From assembly GCF_014655715.1 (NCBI RefSeq), contig NZ_BNBM01000012.1, positions 1-64,000 on the forward strand: a stretch of DNA of 64,000 nt, written 5' to 3'. This DNA comes from Streptomyces lanatus (GTDB lineage Bacteria > Actinomycetota > Actinomycetes > Streptomycetales > Streptomycetaceae). The position numbers were made by a program, and so were the translations under genes. Shown here one piece after another: positions 61,560 through 64,000 of the stretch. Within the stretch, counting starts at the first letter, position 1. Every line of letters starts with the position of its first letter. Below the pieces are notes generated by a model, which worked only from the letters and a program-made list of their open reading frames with translations, did no database searches and was not told where the DNA came from.

Positions 61560-61979
61560 GTGGACGTGGTGGAAACCGAGCGGATCAGGGTGAACGTCTT
61601 CGCTCCCGGCGATCCCGAGTCGCGCGCCGCCGCCCTGGAGGCGTTCGCCGCGGCCGACAGTGTGGGCAAGGGCGTCGACGCGCGCGGGACCGTTCCGCTC
61701 GGGGACGTGCTGCTGATCGGCTCGGTGGCGACGCATGCCCTCGCCTATCTGATCAACACCCTGCGCAAGGCGTGGAGCAAGGGCGTCGTCGTCGACGCGA
61801 TCGGCAGGCAGATGACCATCCGCCAGGACCCGGCGCTGCCCCGCGGTGTGGTCGTCGTGCGCTCCAAGTCCGGTGAGGTGACCGTCCGCGACGGGGCCGG
61901 CCTCGCGGACATCGTCGGCAACGCCCTCCCGGCACGGGGCGGTGACGGGGCGGGCACCGGCGGGTCCGGCAATGCCTGA
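61560..61979 (+). CDS. Small protein coupled to a metallopeptidase-TPR gene
   Basis: The protein has about 139 residues, shorter if GTG 61566 or 61569 is used. GGGGGTCGG lies at 61551-61559. The layout is a short strand (RIRVNVFAP), a helix (AAALEAFAAADS), a hydrophobic helix (GDVLLIGSVATHALAYLINTL), basic residues, then strands (GVVVVRSKSGEVTVRD), a final helix and a Gly-rich tail. This resembles small effector-associated components that accompany conflict-system effectors in Streptomyces, but the similarity is only in layout. Its last 8 nt overlap the next ATG. Confidence 0.6.
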   Translation: MDVVETERIRVNVFAPGDPESRAAALEAFAAADSVGKGVDARGTVPLGDVLLIGSVATHALAYLINTLRKAWSKGVVVDAIGRQMTIRQDPALPRGVVVVRSKSGEVTVRDGAGLADIVGNALPARGGDGAGTGGSGNA

Positions 61980-64000
61980 CGAGGGACGTGACCCGGGGCG
62001 CAGCATCCTCTTCGACCGGTATCAGAATCCGGCGCTCGCGGCCGAGGCGCGCGAGATGAGCATGGCGTTCGCGGACTACTCCTACCTTCGCAGGCTCAGC
62101 GGCGAGGACGATCCGGACCGGGCGTGGGAAGCGCACTTCGCCCACACCCAACCCCAGGTCCGGCGGGTCCTGGACGGGCTGCTGGGGACGTTCCCGCCGG
62201 AGGAGCGCGAGCGGGCGGAAGCGCTGGCGGGCTCCGTGGAGGCGTTCGCCCTTCCCTCGGCCGCGGTGGAGTCGCGTGTCTTCGAGAACCCCGGAGAGGC
62301 CACCGGGTATCTCATCGGCATCTCCCCGATCGCGGTCCAGCTGACCGGCGAGATCGCCTGGGGACTGAACGGCGCGCACCCCTACATGGCCAAGGCACTC
62401 CCCAAGGGATGGGAGGCGGCCACGATGCACGCCCAGGAGTCGCTCGCACTGAGCATCAGCAGGTACATCCGTGACCTGGAAGGCGCCGGTGAAGGGCCCG
62501 TGCCCATGGGCATGCTCAACCTCGCGATGACGCACCCCGCCGGACCCGGGAAGTGGTCGCACGGGCGGGGACCGCGGGACTTCTACGACGCGGCGACCGC
62601 CTTCGCCCTCGCCCACGAACTGGCGCACATCGACAACGGGGACCTGCTTCCCGCGGAGAACCGCACGACGACCGCTCTGCTCTCGCAGCAGATCGCCCCC
62701 CTGCTGGGGATCTCCGCCGAGGAGAACGAGGAACTCACGGCCGACGCGGCGACGTTCACCAGCTGCTTCAACTACTTCCTGGGCACCTGGCTCATGCTGA
62801 ACGAGCGTCCCACCGGCATTCTCGGCGTCCTGAAGCGCCTTCAGTGGAAGGCGCAGCTCGGACTCACCGCCTGGCACAGCGCGCGGCGCGCGACCGAGGC
62901 CTGTGAGGCCTACTACTCCGCGATCGCGGTCCTGTCGGACATCTCGTTCCGGCGCGGCGACGACGACGCCGCGAGCCGCCTGATGACCACCGCGATGCGC
63001 GTTCCGTTCGTCCAGTTCTACGTCCAGCGCATGCGCGAAGAGGTGCTGGCACCCTCGTACGGGCCCTTCATGTGGACCGACGAGGACGTCCTGTACCGCA
63101 AGGCCCACCACAGTTGGCGCGTCCACTTCGTCGAGGACCTCCTGCCACAGACGAGCCGCCACCAGCGCGCGGACCTGCCGGACTGGCTCGCCTCTCTGAA
63201 GACGCCCGGCGAGTTGGCGAAGCAGCCGGAGGTGCTCACCTCGGTCGCGGCCGACTGGCAGGGGAAGATCGCGGACCTGGAGCGGGAGAAGGGCGCCGAC
63301 GACGCCGAGACCCTCTCCGCCCGGGCCCATGTCGCCCACTTGCTGAGCGAGGCGCAGGACTTCGCCGGAGCTGTGGCCGTTCTGGAGGAACTGCTCGTCG
63401 ACGTGGAGCGGGTGGCGGGCGCGGACGACCGCGGCACCCTCGGCATCCGGCACAACCTCGCCTGGCTCCGGGCGAGGTCGGGTGATGTGGCGGGAGGCAT
63501 CGCGGCGTTCCGTGAACTGCTCGCCGACCAGGAACGGGCCTTCGGACCCGACGACCCCGAAGTCCTGGACACGCGGTACGAACTCGCCTGGCTGCAGGGG
63601 GAGTCGGGGGACGTGGACGGAGCCGCCGCAGCCTTCGCCGAACTGAGCGCCGACTACGAACGCGCCCTGGGCCCCCACCACGCCGCCACGCTCGCCACCC
63701 GCGACAGCCTCGCCCATTGGCGCGAGACGGCGGGGGACGCGCCGGGCGCCGCCGCCGCTTCCGTCGAGGCGCGCACCAGCCAGTACCCCGTGCTCTGCCC
63801 CGACCACCCCGGCACCCTCCCCGCCTACGAGGCGCGGCTGGAGGAGATGGAACGCCGCCTCGGCCCTGGCGACCCCGATGTCCTCACCACCCGTTGGTTC
63901 GTCGCCGTACTGCGCGGGAAAGCGGGGGACGCGGCTGGAGCCGCCGCCGCGTACGCCGGGCTGCTCGACCACGATCTGCGGCCCCTGGGCTTCGACGACG
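61972..64000 (+). CDS. HExxH metallopeptidase with TPR repeats (C-terminus cut by window edge)
   Basis: At least 676 residues are encoded. The zinc motif HELAH is at residues 215-219 (ALAHELAHIDNGD), and a second motif, ELTAD at 253-257, fits the third zinc ligand of gluzincins such as M48 or ImmA/IrrE peptidases. From about residue 440 it has tetratricopeptide repeats of the NB-ARC type, in 42-residue units with LGP-D-P-TL-TR-LA. No signal peptide or membrane helix is seen, so it is cytoplasmic. The ATG overlaps the upstream stop by 8 nt, coupling both. I do not know a named family with this combination. Confidence 0.75.
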   Translation, partial: MPDEGRDPGRSILFDRYQNPALAAEAREMSMAFADYSYLRRLSGEDDPDRAWEAHFAHTQPQVRRVLDGLLGTFPPEERERAEALAGSVEAFALPSAAVESRVFENPGEATGYLIGISPIAVQLTGEIAWGLNGAHPYMAKALPKGWEAATMHAQESLALSISRYIRDLEGAGEGPVPMGMLNLAMTHPAGPGKWSHGRGPRDFYDAATAFALAHELAHIDNGDLLPAENRTTTALLSQQIAPLLGISAEENEELTADAATFTSCFNYFLGTWLMLNERPTGILGVLKRLQWKAQLGLTAWHSARRATEACEAYYSAIAVLSDISFRRGDDDAASRLMTTAMRVPFVQFYVQRMREEVLAPSYGPFMWTDEDVLYRKAHHSWRVHFVEDLLPQTSRHQRADLPDWLASLKTPGELAKQPEVLTSVAADWQGKIADLEREKGADDAETLSARAHVAHLLSEAQDFAGAVAVLEELLVDVERVAGADDRGTLGIRHNLAWLRARSGDVAGGIAAFRELLADQERAFGPDDPEVLDTRYELAWLQGESGDVDGAAAAFAELSADYERALGPHHAATLATRDSLAHWRETAGDAPGAAAASVEARTSQYPVLCPDHPGTLPAYEARLEEMERRLGPGDPDVLTTRWFVAVLRGKAGDAAGAAAAYAGLLDHDLRPLGFDD

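Overview
The window reads as chromosomal DNA of a Streptomyces species. The GC content is very high with strong GC bias at third codon positions. GTG starts and four-base GTGA/ATGA gene overlaps are frequent, and TTA codons are nearly absent. Gene content and order are those of a conserved Streptomyces core region: gcvT-gcvH-glyA, an oligopeptide ABC operon, a cysteine desulfurase, mnmA, ligA, a GGDEF/EAL protein, gatCAB, a second GGDEF/EAL protein, ilvB-ilvN-ilvC and serA. I saw no rRNA, tRNA, CRISPR array, insertion sequence or prophage.

Layout. 1-2158 (minus): gcvT, gcvH and the start of glyA behind a tandem glycine riboswitch. 2337-4873: a P-loop protein and two SseB-like proteins. 5235-11478: a five-gene oligopeptide/dipeptide ABC importer, with a strong stem-loop after the binding-protein gene and a terminator at the end. 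11542-18211: a TRIC-type membrane protein, an esterase, a thioesterase-like protein, a repeat-rich lipoprotein, a TetR regulator with a small membrane operon, a cysteine desulfurase and a peptidoglycan amidase. 18272-25216: mnmA, small metabolic genes, a MetE-like protein and ligA. 25489-29282: a membrane c-di-GMP phosphodiesterase/cyclase (rmdB-like) carrying a TTA codon, and a TetR regulator beside a small operon. 29379-32941: gatC-gatA-small protein-gatB. 33015-44919: a methyltransferase, an MmpL transporter, a large LuxR-type ATPase regulator, a sugar dehydrogenase-like lipoprotein, an aldo/keto reductase and a hydroxyacid dehydrogenase. 45060-54243: a second c-di-GMP protein (cdgC-like, EAL degenerate), then ilvB-ilvN-ilvC with leader-peptide attenuation, then serA with a long 5' leader. 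54309-56522: a divergent MFS exporter/TetR pair. 56509-61351 (minus): a second peptide/opine-type ABC importer with a fused permease, preceded by a Zur-box-like palindrome. 61560-64000: a small protein translationally coupled to an HExxH metallopeptidase with TPR repeats, cut by the window edge.

How the genes fit together. One-carbon and amino-acid metabolism dominate: glycine cleavage/SHMT, the branched-chain pathway, serine synthesis and a MetE-like protein. They are controlled by RNA devices: a riboswitch, an attenuator and possibly a serA leader structure. Two c-di-GMP enzymes tie the region to development. Three TetR genes each face their probable target across an intergenic region carrying visible repeats. 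At least eight genes show a TANNNT-type -10 box 6-10 nt before the start codon and no Shine-Dalgarno, suggesting leaderless mRNAs.

The strongest leads for something undescribed are the coupled small protein/metallopeptidase-TPR pair at the right edge, and the importer with a fused permease and a candidate zinc-regulator site. Function calls rest on motifs read by eye; no database search was possible.
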